From Micromonospora sp. WMMD1102 (lineage in GTDB: Bacteria > Actinomycetota > Actinomycetes > Mycobacteriales > Micromonosporaceae): DNA of 64,000 nt. The position numbers and the translations under genes were made by a program. Location of the stretch: NCBI RefSeq assembly GCF_029626265.1, contig NZ_JARUBN010000001.1, forward strand, positions 3,162,001 to 3,226,000, given 5' to 3'. Each line of letters opens with the position of its first letter. Within the stretch, counting starts at the first letter, position 1. The notes under the pieces were generated by a model. That model saw only the letters and a program-made list of their open reading frames with translations. It was not told the origin of the DNA and ran no database searches. Of this stretch, positions 52,015 to 59,314 are shown piece after piece.

Positions 52015-53384
52015 GAGTGTCAAGTGAACGGCTGATCTTGGTTGTTGAGGTGGTCAGTTGTTGGCCGGGGTGAGCCGGCCCTCGAAGGCGATCTGGAAGG
52101 CGTTCAGGGGTGCTTTCCAGCGCATGGTCCAGCGCCGGCGCCCGGTGCCGGTCGGGTCGAGGCTCATCAAGGCCATGTAGACACACTTCAAGGCGGCTTG
52201 CTCGTTGGGGAAGTGGCCGCGAGCTCGCACGGCCTTGCGGATGCGGGCGTTGACCGACTCGATCGCGTTGGTGGAGCAGATGACCTTGCGGATCTCGACG
52301 TCGAAGGCGAGGAAGGGCACGAACTCGGCCCAGGCGTTCTCCCACAGCTTCACGATCGCCGGATACTTGCGGCCCCACGCCTCGGCGAACTCGAGGAACC
52401 GTTCGGTCGCGGCGTCCTCCGTCGGCGCGGTGTAGACGGGCTTGAGCGCTTTGGCGATCTTGTCCCAGTCCTGCCTCGCCGCGTAGCGGAACGAGTTGCG
52501 CAGCAGATGCACCACGCACGTCTGCACGATTGTGCGCGGCCACACGGTCTCCACCGCCTCGGGCAGGCCCTCGAGCCCGTCACAGACAAGCATCAGCACG
52601 TCGGCGACGCCGCGGTTCTTCAGCTCCGTCAGCACGTGCAGCCAGTGCTTGGCGCCCTCGCCGCCGTCACCGGCCCAGATACCGAGGATGTCGCGGTGTC
52701 CGTCAACGGTGACCGCCATCGCGAGGTAGATCGGCCGGTTCGCGCCCTGCCCATCGCGGATCTTGACGTTGATGGCGTCGATGAACACGACCGGGTAGAC
52801 CCTGTCGAGGGGCCGGTTCTGCCACTCGGCCATGCCGTCCATGACCTTGTCGGTGATGGTGGAGATGGTCTGCTTGGACACCTCAGCCCCGTAAACCTCG
52901 GCCAGGTGCGCGGCAATTTCGCCGTGGGTCAACCCCTTGGCCGACAACGACAGGACCATGTCGTCGACGCCGGTCAGGCGGCGTTGCCGTTTGCGCACGA
53001 TCTGCGGCTCGAACGTGCCCGCCGCGTCTCGCGGAACGCGGACCTCGACCGGCCCGACGTCGGTGAGCACGGTCTTGGTCCGGCTACCGTTACGAGTGTT
53101 CCCACTGCCACGACCAGCAGGGTCGTGCTTGTCATAGCCGACGTGATCGGTGATCTCACCGTCCAACGCCGACTCCAGGACCCGCTTGGTGAGCTGCTGC
53201 AACAGCCCACCCTCACCGGTCAGCTTCAGCCCGTCACCACGAGCCCGATCGACCAGCATCGCGATCAACTGCTCATCCGTGACCGCATCCGCCGGCCTCG
53301 CGGCCGGCTCCTGCCCCGAGGTGATCTCGGTTGTCATCTGGCGTCTCTCCCTTGATCGGTCGATCAGCCGTTATTTGTACAGTC
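52015..53384 (-). mobile_element. IS256-family insertion sequence
   Basis: The ends are an imperfect 23-bp inverted pair sharing AACGGCTGATC and an outer GA-TGT (52015-52037 and 53362-53384). It encodes one full-length transposase on the minus strand. No 8- or 9-bp target duplication is apparent, so one flank has probably been rearranged since insertion. Confidence 0.8.
52054..53337 (-). CDS. IS256-family (mutator-type) transposase
   Basis: This 427-aa protein has the DDE residues in YPVVFIDAINVKIRDGQ, DVLMLVCDGLEGLPEAVE and STNAIESVNARIRKAVRAR. The family signature CVVHLLRNSFRYAARQDWDK lies between. N-terminal LTKRVLESALDGEITDHVGY and GNTRNGSRTKTVLTDVGPVE are standard. It appears intact. 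Confidence 0.95.
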   Translation of the reverse strand: MTTEITSGQEPAARPADAVTDEQLIAMLVDRARGDGLKLTGEGGLLQQLTKRVLESALDGEITDHVGYDKHDPAGRGSGNTRNGSRTKTVLTDVGPVEVRVPRDAAGTFEPQIVRKRQRRLTGVDDMVLSLSAKGLTHGEIAAHLAEVYGAEVSKQTISTITDKVMDGMAEWQNRPLDRVYPVVFIDAINVKIRDGQGANRPIYLAMAVTVDGHRDILGIWAGDGGEGAKHWLHVLTELKNRGVADVLMLVCDGLEGLPEAVETVWPRTIVQTCVVHLLRNSFRYAARQDWDKIAKALKPVYTAPTEDAATERFLEFAEAWGRKYPAIVKLWENAWAEFVPFLAFDVEIRKVICSTNAIESVNARIRKAVRARGHFPNEQAALKCVYMALMSLDPTGTGRRRWTMRWKAPLNAFQIAFEGRLTPANN

Positions 53385-53636
53385 CCCCGGGGGACGCCGG
53401 TCGAAAACCTGGTTGAGCCCTCGCTCAGCGCTCCGGTAAGTTGCCGCCAAGTCCATCCCGGCGAAGACAGAGGACGAGACCCGCGTGACCCCGCCTGCTC
53501 TCTAGACCTGACACCTTCTTCCACTCAGCTGTAGCCGACGCGCCCCGTCGGCCCGCCGGGCTGCCGTCGTGCGCCCGGTCGTACAGCGCTTAAGGCCGCG
53601 CGTAATCGGCCTCGTGTCAGGCCCAGAGAGATGGTC

Positions 53637-54197
53637 ATGTCTGCACAACCTCATATCGTGCTGCCCTGGGTCGTTCGGCGGACCGGGCTGCCGCTACTTT
53701 CGTTGCGCTGCGTGGACTGCCGTTCGGCGTCGGCCACCGCCGGCGAGGGCAGGTTCCGCGTCAACGCCAACGGCAAGCTGCTGGACGTGTGGCTGCTGGT
53801 CCGCTGCGTGACCTGCGATCGGACGAGCAAGCTCACCGTGCACGAGCGGGTGCCGGTCCGCTCCCTCGATCCGACGGAGCTGCACAAATATCACCTCAAC
53901 GATCCGGATCTGGTGGCGTCCAAGCTGTTGGATCCGTTCTTCGCCCGACACCGCCGCTTCAGTCTGGACTGGACGGGGGCATGGCGGCTGGACACCCCGT
54001 CGGCACAGCTCGACCAGGAGTGGCCGGTCCAGGTGGAAGTCGTCTTCGAAGATCCGGTGCCGGTGCGTCCGGACCGGCTCATCGCGCAGGGTCTCGGCCT
54101 CAGCAGGCCGGAGGTACTGCGCCGGGTCAAGTGCGACATCCCGTTGCGCCGCCCGATGAGTACCGGATTCACCTTCACGGTGCTGGCCGGGGAGTAG
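53637..54197 (+). CDS. DUF1062 family protein
   Basis: This 186-aa protein opens MSAQPHIVLPWVVRRTGLPL. Two CxxC pairs (LRCVDCRS and VRCVTCDRTSKLTVHER) suggest zinc binding, and FRVNANGKLLDVWLLVRC between them is the DUF1062 signature. The C-terminal LSRPEVLRRVKCDIPLRRPM is also characteristic. The start at 53637 (AGAGAG six nt upstream) is preferred over an ATG at 53631. Function is unknown. It is one of the few intact genes in the relic zone. Confidence 0.88.
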   Translation: MSAQPHIVLPWVVRRTGLPLLSLRCVDCRSASATAGEGRFRVNANGKLLDVWLLVRCVTCDRTSKLTVHERVPVRSLDPTELHKYHLNDPDLVASKLLDPFFARHRRFSLDWTGAWRLDTPSAQLDQEWPVQVEVVFEDPVPVRPDRLIAQGLGLSRPEVLRRVKCDIPLRRPMSTGFTFTVLAGE

Positions 54198-54300
54198 CGC
54201 GGGTGGAGCCGGGCGGGCCAAGCGGCCCGGCCGGCTCCACCGCGCCGGAGCCGCGAACCCGGCCAGCACCGTGTCGACCACCGGCGGAAGTCGAACCGGG

Positions 54301-54507
54301 CTACCGGCCGCCATCGGGCGACAAGATGATCGCGGCGGCCGGGCACAGGCCGACGGCCTCGCGGACCGAGTCCTGCACCTCGGCGGGCGGTTCGGGTCGC
54401 AGCACGATCGCCGTGCCGTCCTCCTGGTGCTGGTCGAACACCTCCCCGGCCGTCAGGGCGCACATGCCGGGGCCGATACAGCGTTCGGCGTCCACGGTGA
54501 CCCGCAT
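54301..54507 (-). CDS. 3Fe-4S ferredoxin (P450 redox partner type)
   Basis: This 68-aa protein opens MRVTVDAERCIGPGMCALTA and ends EAVGLCPAAAIIL. It has the three Cys of a 3Fe-4S cluster (C-x5-C...CP), the pattern of small actinobacterial ferredoxins that reduce cytochrome P450s. Its start lies 3 bp after the stop of a P450 C-terminal fragment, the usual P450-ferredoxin order, so it has probably lost its partner. Confidence 0.9.
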   Translation of the reverse strand: MRVTVDAERCIGPGMCALTAGEVFDQHQEDGTAIVLRPEPPAEVQDSVREAVGLCPAAAIILSPDGGR

Positions 54508-54510
54508 CGG

Positions 54511-54717
54511 TCACGCGTCCCAGGTGACCGGGAGGCTCTTCACCCCGTAGATGTCCGCGGTCTCCGGCCGCAGGGCAACCTCCTCCGGGGGTACGGCCAG
54601 GCGCAGCGTGCGGAACCGGTTGACCAGCGCGGGGAACGCGACCCGCATCTCGACGCGGGCCAGCCCCGCAATGCCGGACCGGTAGGGCACGACGCCGCTG
54701 TACCACGCATCGGTTCA
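54511..54717 (-). pseudogene. Cytochrome P450, C-terminal stub
   Basis: In-frame minus-strand codons read [20 protein letters not shown] then [17 protein letters not shown] and [16 protein letters not shown], the C-terminal helix and beta region of actinobacterial P450s. The haem-binding Cys motif just upstream is degraded (YRSGIAGLA in place of F.xGxHxCxG), and a stop follows. It is non-functional. Confidence 0.75.
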
Positions 54718-54826
54718 GGGTACTGAAGGCCGGCGCGCGACCTGATGTGGAGAGTGCGCTCGACCGGCCGCCGGACCAACCGCTGGGCGGGGAGGGCTTA
54801 CCAATGTGCGCCGCCGCTGCGCATGA

Positions 54827-54916
54827 CATCTGGACGTGATTCGAGTGCTGCTGAAATTCGGCGCCGACCCGAACCTCCGCGAGGACGACGGGCTGGGGTA
54901 CACGGCGCTGGCTTAG
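54827..54916 (+). pseudogene. Ankyrin-repeat fragment
   Basis: Codons read HLDVIRVLLKFGADPNLRED then DGLGYTALA and a stop, a single ankyrin repeat (VVRLLLEAGADPN-like). No start or further repeats are present. The rest of 54718-55052 holds nothing recognisable. Confidence 0.6.
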
Positions 54917-55052
54917 GCGGTCCGTTTCCAGGAGACGGCGGTAGCCGACGAGGAACGCGATGTGAGCGGTGGTTGCCAGCGTGTGGAGCACGGCGGGAGC
55001 GCGATCCACGGACCAGACCAGCGACGGCACGTCACGGACTTCTCGTCTGGAC

Positions 55053-55088
55053 CGATGGGGAGGAGCGCGATCGGGCTCCTCCCCATCG
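55053..55088 (+). terminator. Strong perfect hairpin upstream of the SUKH gene
   Basis: CGATGGGGAGGAGC and its exact complement form a 14-bp stem around GCGATCGG. It lies about 120 bp before the SUKH-protein start. It is probably a bidirectional terminator isolating that gene from the relics to its left. Confidence 0.6.
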
Positions 55089-55209
55089 CGAGGTGTGGTG
55101 GTGTGGCGTCGGAGGTTGAAGACAGGGCCCCGCGCTTCATGCTCAGGCGGTAGGGTCGCATTCCTTCGCGCTCGCGAGGAGCATCCATATCCGAGGGGTG
55201 AGCAGTCGC

Positions 55210-56694
55210 ATGGAATCTTCGACGCCGTACGGCGGGCATAGCGGACCGGCCGGCGGGACCCCGACGGTCAGGGATGCGGTTGTGGAGCTGCGCGAGTTCA
55301 TTACGGAGCTTCAGTGCCGCCCCGATATCCGCGTCGAGGTGGCGGAGGTCGGGGGGCCGGCCGCGCCGGAGAAGCTCGCCGCGCTGCGGGCCGGGGAGGG
55401 CATCCCGGAGGAACTGGTCGCCTTCCATGCGGAGATGGACGGGGTGCACGTCGAGTGGGAGTTCATCGAGCCGCCGGGCGGAGGGTGCATCCGCATCGCG
55501 CCGACCTCGGAATGGGACCGCTTCCGGGGCGACGATGAGAACAGTACGCAGTTCGGTGAGGACTGTACGGCGCTGTTACTCGACGAGATCACGCCCGAGG
55601 GCACGGTGTGGCTGCTGCGCAGCGGCGACGACGACGTACGCATCGTCTTCGCTGACGACGACAGGCAGAATGCTGGCGACGTTGCGGATTCGATCGCGGA
55701 GTACCTGCGTATGGCGATGCGCCACGGGTTCGCCCACTACTGGCCGGTCTACGCCGACGATGAGAACGATCCCGATCACGATCCCTCCGCCCCACCCGAC
55801 GACGAGTTTGAGGAGGCGATCCGGCGGTTCCAGTCCACTCCCAAACCGCCGAGGCCCGTGCACCCCGGCACCCGCGTGCAGTTCTACACCTTCAGAGAAG
55901 GGGGTCGCGGCCACGTGGTCGCCCTCCACGAGGCGCCACAGAGCCAAACGACCGACTACCACGGCCAGCAGTTCGCGTCGGTGCGGTTCGACGAGGGCAC
56001 GGTCGGTTGGCTGCCCGTCAGGAATCTGAAGGCATACGAGGGCACCGACGTGTACGAGCGGCTGCGTGACCCGGCGTTCGACCTCGCGGCCATGGGACGA
56101 GGTGCGCCGCACGAGGTGCTCGCGCTGGTGGACGCCCTCGCGCGCGCCATCGGCCCGGTAGCAGGCTACTTCGGGACCAACGTCGGCAGGTACCCGGGCA
56201 ACGCGCGCCGCGGCGTGGGCCTGCTGTCGACGCGCCCGTTCGCTGTAGCCTTCACCGCGGTGACGAACCTGTGCGCGGCAGCACTGACCGCCGGGCTCGA
56301 CCTGTACGAAGAGCGGAAGATGACGCCGTCCACGGACGACTACGACATCACGCAGTTCGCGACGACCTGGCACGAGTACTCGGTCGTAGACACGCTCGTG
56401 GGGCTGTGCGGCGGGCTGTTCCTCCTGGCCTGCCACGAGTCCGCGCGGCGCGGCGTACCCGGGCGGGATCTCGTCTCGCCCGAAGAAGCTGCCCGCTTCA
56501 CACAGACCACGCAACACATGGCGCAGGTGCGGGTCGCGACCGAGGAACCCGGCCGCCTCACGCATCAGATGGATTACGTGGCGTGGGCCCGGACCGCAAT
56601 GCTGGCCAGCCAGGTGCTCGCAGCGCCGGAATGGCACACCAGCGCCGTGGCTCGCGAGCTGGGGCTGCCTGCCGACGCGAAGGTCTTCCTATGA
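55210..56694 (+). CDS. Large SUKH (SMI1/KNR4-like) domain protein
   Basis: The 494-aa protein (ATG 55210; a GTG at 55198 is an alternative) has an N-terminal region resembling a SUKH domain. It includes EKLAALRAGEGIPEELVAFH, AEMDGVHVEWEFIEPPGGG and CIRIAPTSEWDRFRG. SUKH proteins are often immunity proteins of contact-dependent toxin systems. An acidic linker (DDENDPDHDPSAPPDDEFEE), a beta-rich segment (GTRVQFYTFREGGRGHVVAL) and a C-terminal domain of about 220 helical residues follow; I do not recognise that domain. Most SUKH proteins are 130-200 aa, so the C-terminal extension is unusual. It overlaps the next ORF by ATGA. Confidence 0.78.
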   Translation: MESSTPYGGHSGPAGGTPTVRDAVVELREFITELQCRPDIRVEVAEVGGPAAPEKLAALRAGEGIPEELVAFHAEMDGVHVEWEFIEPPGGGCIRIAPTSEWDRFRGDDENSTQFGEDCTALLLDEITPEGTVWLLRSGDDDVRIVFADDDRQNAGDVADSIAEYLRMAMRHGFAHYWPVYADDENDPDHDPSAPPDDEFEEAIRRFQSTPKPPRPVHPGTRVQFYTFREGGRGHVVALHEAPQSQTTDYHGQQFASVRFDEGTVGWLPVRNLKAYEGTDVYERLRDPAFDLAAMGRGAPHEVLALVDALARAIGPVAGYFGTNVGRYPGNARRGVGLLSTRPFAVAFTAVTNLCAAALTAGLDLYEERKMTPSTDDYDITQFATTWHEYSVVDTLVGLCGGLFLLACHESARRGVPGRDLVSPEEAARFTQTTQHMAQVRVATEEPGRLTHQMDYVAWARTAMLASQVLAAPEWHTSAVARELGLPADAKVFL

Positions 56695-56813
56695 GCGGGC
56701 AACCGACAGCGGAAACGGACGGCCGGCTCCGTCAAGATCCATTTATCGCGGGTGCTGGCGCTGGCATCTCCAGCCTGAGTAACGTCGCCAACTCCTACCA
56801 CCGGCGCGGGTAG
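56691..56813 (+). CDS. 40-aa ORF coupled to the SUKH protein
   Basis: Its ATG overlaps the SUKH stop as ATGA, the classic coupling arrangement. The product runs MSGQPTAETDGRLRQDPFIA, then GAGAGISSLSNVANSYHRRG and a stop. A short hydrophobic Gly/Ala/Ile core sits between polar ends, with no membrane-length helix. It could be a true partner peptide or the remnant of a longer gene cut by the transposon end about 90 bp downstream. Function is unknown. Confidence 0.5.
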   Translation: MSGQPTAETDGRLRQDPFIAGAGAGISSLSNVANSYHRRG

Positions 56814-56900
56814 CGTGCGGCGCATCGTGCCGTACCCAACCCGGACCTGCGGGCCGGGCTCAACCGTCGGGCTGCCAGCACGCTGACTAGGGCGATCACC

Positions 56901-56936
56901 CTCGTTTGCGGCCGGTGACACGTTTGCCGGCGCTCC
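56901..56936 (-). repeat. Third, diverged Tn3-type end related to the second transposon
   Basis: The complement begins GGAGCGCC and shares AAACGTGTCAC and GCCGCAAACGAGGG with both ends of the 43724-50995 element, with a 3-bp deletion. The inner flank also resembles that element's subterminal DNA (ACCCAACCCGGACCT near 56832). The interior of this element lies to the left, so the SUKH gene is adjacent to, and possibly cargo of, this end. Its partner end was not found. Confidence 0.7.
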
Positions 56937-56939
56937 ACG

Positions 56940-57245
56940 ACGCACTCGCCCTTGTTCAGCTGCCGGGCGATGCGCCTCCGATAGGTTTCGTCGGCCAGAT
57001 ACCGGGCGCCGTAGACGGTGCGGGGCAGCGCCCCGTACTCCTTGATCGCGCTGGTCAGCGCGTTCCTCCGCGGTCAGCGGCGGGATGATCAACTCACCGT
57101 CGTCGGTGAGCCGGACCTCGCCCGGGTTGCCCTTGGCCAGATGGGTCTCCAGGTCGGCCAGTACGGTGTGCAGCTCGTCGTCGGCCTGCGCGAGCGCGTC
57201 GGCGGCCTCGACCGGTTTGCCGACCAGGTGGCAGAACTCCACCTT
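56940..57245 (-). pseudogene. tnpA: Tn3-family transposase relic (unrelated copy)
   Basis: Minus-strand reading gives EFCHLVGKPVEAADALAQAD, DELHTVLADLETHLAKGNPG and EVRLTDDGELIIPPLTAEE. After a frame jump it gives ALTSAIKEYGALPRTVYGAR and YLADETYRRRIARQLNKGE. The last part matches the C-terminal region of Tn3 TnpA proteins, and the first matches a segment several hundred residues earlier, so there is a large internal deletion. The relic is cut by the transposon end at 56936. Confidence 0.7.
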
Positions 57246-57271
57246 CTGCGGCGCCCACGCCTCGGGGGCGA

Positions 57272-57541
57272 GTGCGGATCACCGTGTGCCGGCTGCACGC
57301 CGGCCGGAACTCGCTGGCCGAGCGGGCCGTCCTCCGGGGGGCGCGGGCAGGGCCCGCTGATCCCGGTGACGCCCTGAAGGGACAGTCGGCGGCCCGGCTG
57401 CGGCAGATCGCCGCCGAGGCGGCCGCCGACGCCGAGGCCCTGGAGGGCGCGGCAGTCGGCGACCTGCGCGTCGACACGGACGGCCGGACGGTGCCCGACA
57501 TCGCCAGGGAGGTGGTCCGGCATCTCGGCTGGTCGGACTGA
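57272..57541 (+). CDS. Small protein of unknown function, possibly a fragment
   Basis: This 89-aa frame starts at a GTG and ends GDLRVDTDGRTVPDIAREVV then RHLGWSD. The middle is an Ala-rich helix (ARLRQIAAEAAADAEALEGA). The C-terminus looks gene-like, but the N-terminal 30 residues are Arg/Gly-rich and may be out of frame. No family is recognised. It may be the 3' end of a gene truncated by the relic to its left. Confidence 0.4.
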   Translation: MRITVCRLHAGRNSLAERAVLRGARAGPADPGDALKGQSAARLRQIAAEAAADAEALEGAAVGDLRVDTDGRTVPDIAREVVRHLGWSD

Positions 57542-57603
57542 ACCGGCCCGCCGTCGCGGCCGAGTCCGACGCCTTCACCGGTGATCCCGGGGGGCACCCC
57601 CGG

Positions 57604-58026
57604 TCACCGGTCGTCGCCGGTCCGGGGTGGGAGCATCTCCAGGTAGTGCTGGTTGTACATCACCCCAAGGGTGTTGCCGAACGGGTCGAACACCGAGGCG
57701 GTGACGAAGCCGGGGCCGCGCTCGACCGGCCTGTCGTGCACGGTGGCGCCGAGTGACAGCAGCCGGTCGAAACCGGCCCGCACGTCGTCGACGTGCCAGT
57801 AGGCCACCGCACCGCCGGACCGGTCCGGGTGGCTGTACGGGGCGTACCGGCTGTCGACGATGCCGAGTTCGTGCTGGTGGTCGCCGACCCGGAACTCGAC
57901 GTACGCCGGTGGCCCGTCGACCGGGCGCACGAAGTACGCCTCGACGCCGAGCAGTTCCGCGTACCAGTCCCGGGCGGCGACGACGTCGTCGGCGAAGAGG
58001 CTGACGGTGCTGAGTCCACGCAACAT
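57604..58026 (-). CDS. VOC family (glyoxalase/bleomycin-resistance fold) protein
   Basis: This 140-aa protein starts at ATG 58026 (AAGGA 8 nt upstream): MLRGLSTVSLFADDVVAARD. It has two beta-alpha-beta-beta-beta units: WYAELLGVEAYFVRPVDGPP and AYVEFRVGDHQHELGIVD, then VAYWHVDDVRAGFDRLLSLG and TASVFDPFGNTLGVMYNQHY. Metal ligands H/E are plausible, but the substrate is unknown. It is divergent from a truncated WYL-type regulator. Confidence 0.9.
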   Translation of the reverse strand: MLRGLSTVSLFADDVVAARDWYAELLGVEAYFVRPVDGPPAYVEFRVGDHQHELGIVDSRYAPYSHPDRSGGAVAYWHVDDVRAGFDRLLSLGATVHDRPVERGPGFVTASVFDPFGNTLGVMYNQHYLEMLPPRTGDDR

Positions 58027-58112
58027 GGTGGTTCCTTCCGATCGGTTGACCCCACCCATGCTCCGCACAAAAGTGCTCACCGCTTGCGCACTTTTTCCGG
58101 CAGGCTGCTGGC

Positions 58113-58184
58113 ATGCGTGCCGACCGTCTCGTCGCCGTCCTCCTGCTGCTACAGGCCCGGGGCCGGCTGACCCCGACCGGTCGT
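58113..58184 (+). pseudogene. WYL/YafY-type regulator, N-terminal stub
   Basis: The 24 codons MRADRLVAVLLLLQARGRLT match the very conserved start of YafY-type HTH-WYL regulators (RADRLLALLLLLQARGRVTA), then run out into the neighbouring convergent gene. The regulator is otherwise deleted. Such regulators commonly sit divergent from VOC genes, as here. Confidence 0.65.
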
Positions 58185-58186
58185 GG

Positions 58187-59167
58187 TCAAAGCCGCAGAC
58201 GGGCGGCCACCGGCAGGTGGTCGCTGCCGGTGGCCGGCAGGGTCCACAGGCCGGTCACGGTCGCCGACCGGGACATCACCTGGTCGATCCGGGCCACCGG
58301 CAGCGCCGCCGGCCAACTGAACGGCAGGGCCGGGCCGGCCGACGGCAGCAGCTCGCGGACCGGCGCGAGCCCCCGGTCGTGCACGGTGCTGTTCAGGTCA
58401 CCGAGCAGGATCACCGTGCTCTGTCGCTCGGCGGCGAGCGCCCCGGCCAGCAGCCGGACGCTCTCGTCGCGCGGCGCGCTGCCGAACCCGTCCGGCAGGC
58501 CGAGCCGTACCGACGGCAGGTGTGCCACGTACACGGCGGCGTCTCCACCGGGCAGCCGTACGGTGGCCCGCAGTCCCCGGTTCCAGTTCGGGTCGAATCC
58601 GGCCGGTCTGATCCACACCGGCCGGTCGTCGAGCAGTGGATGGCGGGACCAGAGCGCGACGGTGCCGTGCACCGACCGGTACGGATAGACCGGATCCAGC
58701 ACGGCCGAGTACGCCGGCAGCGCCGCCGGGGTCAGCTCCTGCATCCCGATCAGGTCGGGCCGGATCCGGCGTAGCGCGGCGGCCGTGCCCGCCGGGTCGG
58801 GGTTGGTGTCGCCGACGTTGTGCTGGACCACCGTGACGTCCCCGCCGGCCCGCTCGGCGGGGAGCAGCCCGGCGCCGAAGAGCCCGAGCCAGGCGCCGCC
58901 GGGCAGCACCAGCGCGACCAGGGCGGCTGCCGAGCGGCGCAGCAGCGCCGGCACCAGCAGTGCCGGGACGGCGACGCCGAGCCAGGGCAGGAACGTCTCC
59001 AGCAGGCTGCCCAGCCGGCCGAACCGGTTGGGCAGCAGGGCGTGACCGGTCAGCAGCAGGCCGACCAGCAGTGCCGTGGCGGCGGTGGGCCACCCGCGTC
59101 GCCAGGCCGACCGGCCGCGCGGGTCGACGCCCCGCCACCGCCGCGTCGGGCGCTGCGGTTGCCGCAC
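58187..59167 (-). CDS. Endonuclease/exonuclease/phosphatase family membrane protein
   Basis: This 326-aa protein has an Arg-rich N-terminus and three transmembrane helices (TALLVGLLLTGHALL; VAVPALLVPALLRRS; ALVALVLPGGAWLGLFGAGL). A DNase I-like EEP domain follows: VVQHNVGDTNPD, IGMQELTPAAL (catalytic Glu), LGDLNSTVHD and TGSDHLPVAARLRL (Asp-His). This layout matches actinobacterial membrane-anchored EEP proteins with the domain outside the cell. The substrate could be phospholipid, nucleic acid or phosphoester. Confidence 0.88.
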   Translation of the reverse strand: MRQPQRPTRRWRGVDPRGRSAWRRGWPTAATALLVGLLLTGHALLPNRFGRLGSLLETFLPWLGVAVPALLVPALLRRSAAALVALVLPGGAWLGLFGAGLLPAERAGGDVTVVQHNVGDTNPDPAGTAAALRRIRPDLIGMQELTPAALPAYSAVLDPVYPYRSVHGTVALWSRHPLLDDRPVWIRPAGFDPNWNRGLRATVRLPGGDAAVYVAHLPSVRLGLPDGFGSAPRDESVRLLAGALAAERQSTVILLGDLNSTVHDRGLAPVRELLPSAGPALPFSWPAALPVARIDQVMSRSATVTGLWTLPATGSDHLPVAARLRL

Positions 59168-59314
59168 GGTCGTCGGCGCCTCGTCCAGGGTCGACCCCCT
59201 CCCCCGGGTGCGGGCCGCCCACCCGCGTCCGGACCCGACCTGCCCGCACAGACCCGACCTGCCCGCCGTCCGGACCGGCCGGCGGCGGGTTGCCGGACAC
59301 CGACGGTGTCCGGC

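Noticed and set aside
51095..52543. Continuous 482-codon minus-strand ORF
   Set aside because: It is an artefact joining a shadow frame of the IS256 transposase gene to the frameshifted integrase.
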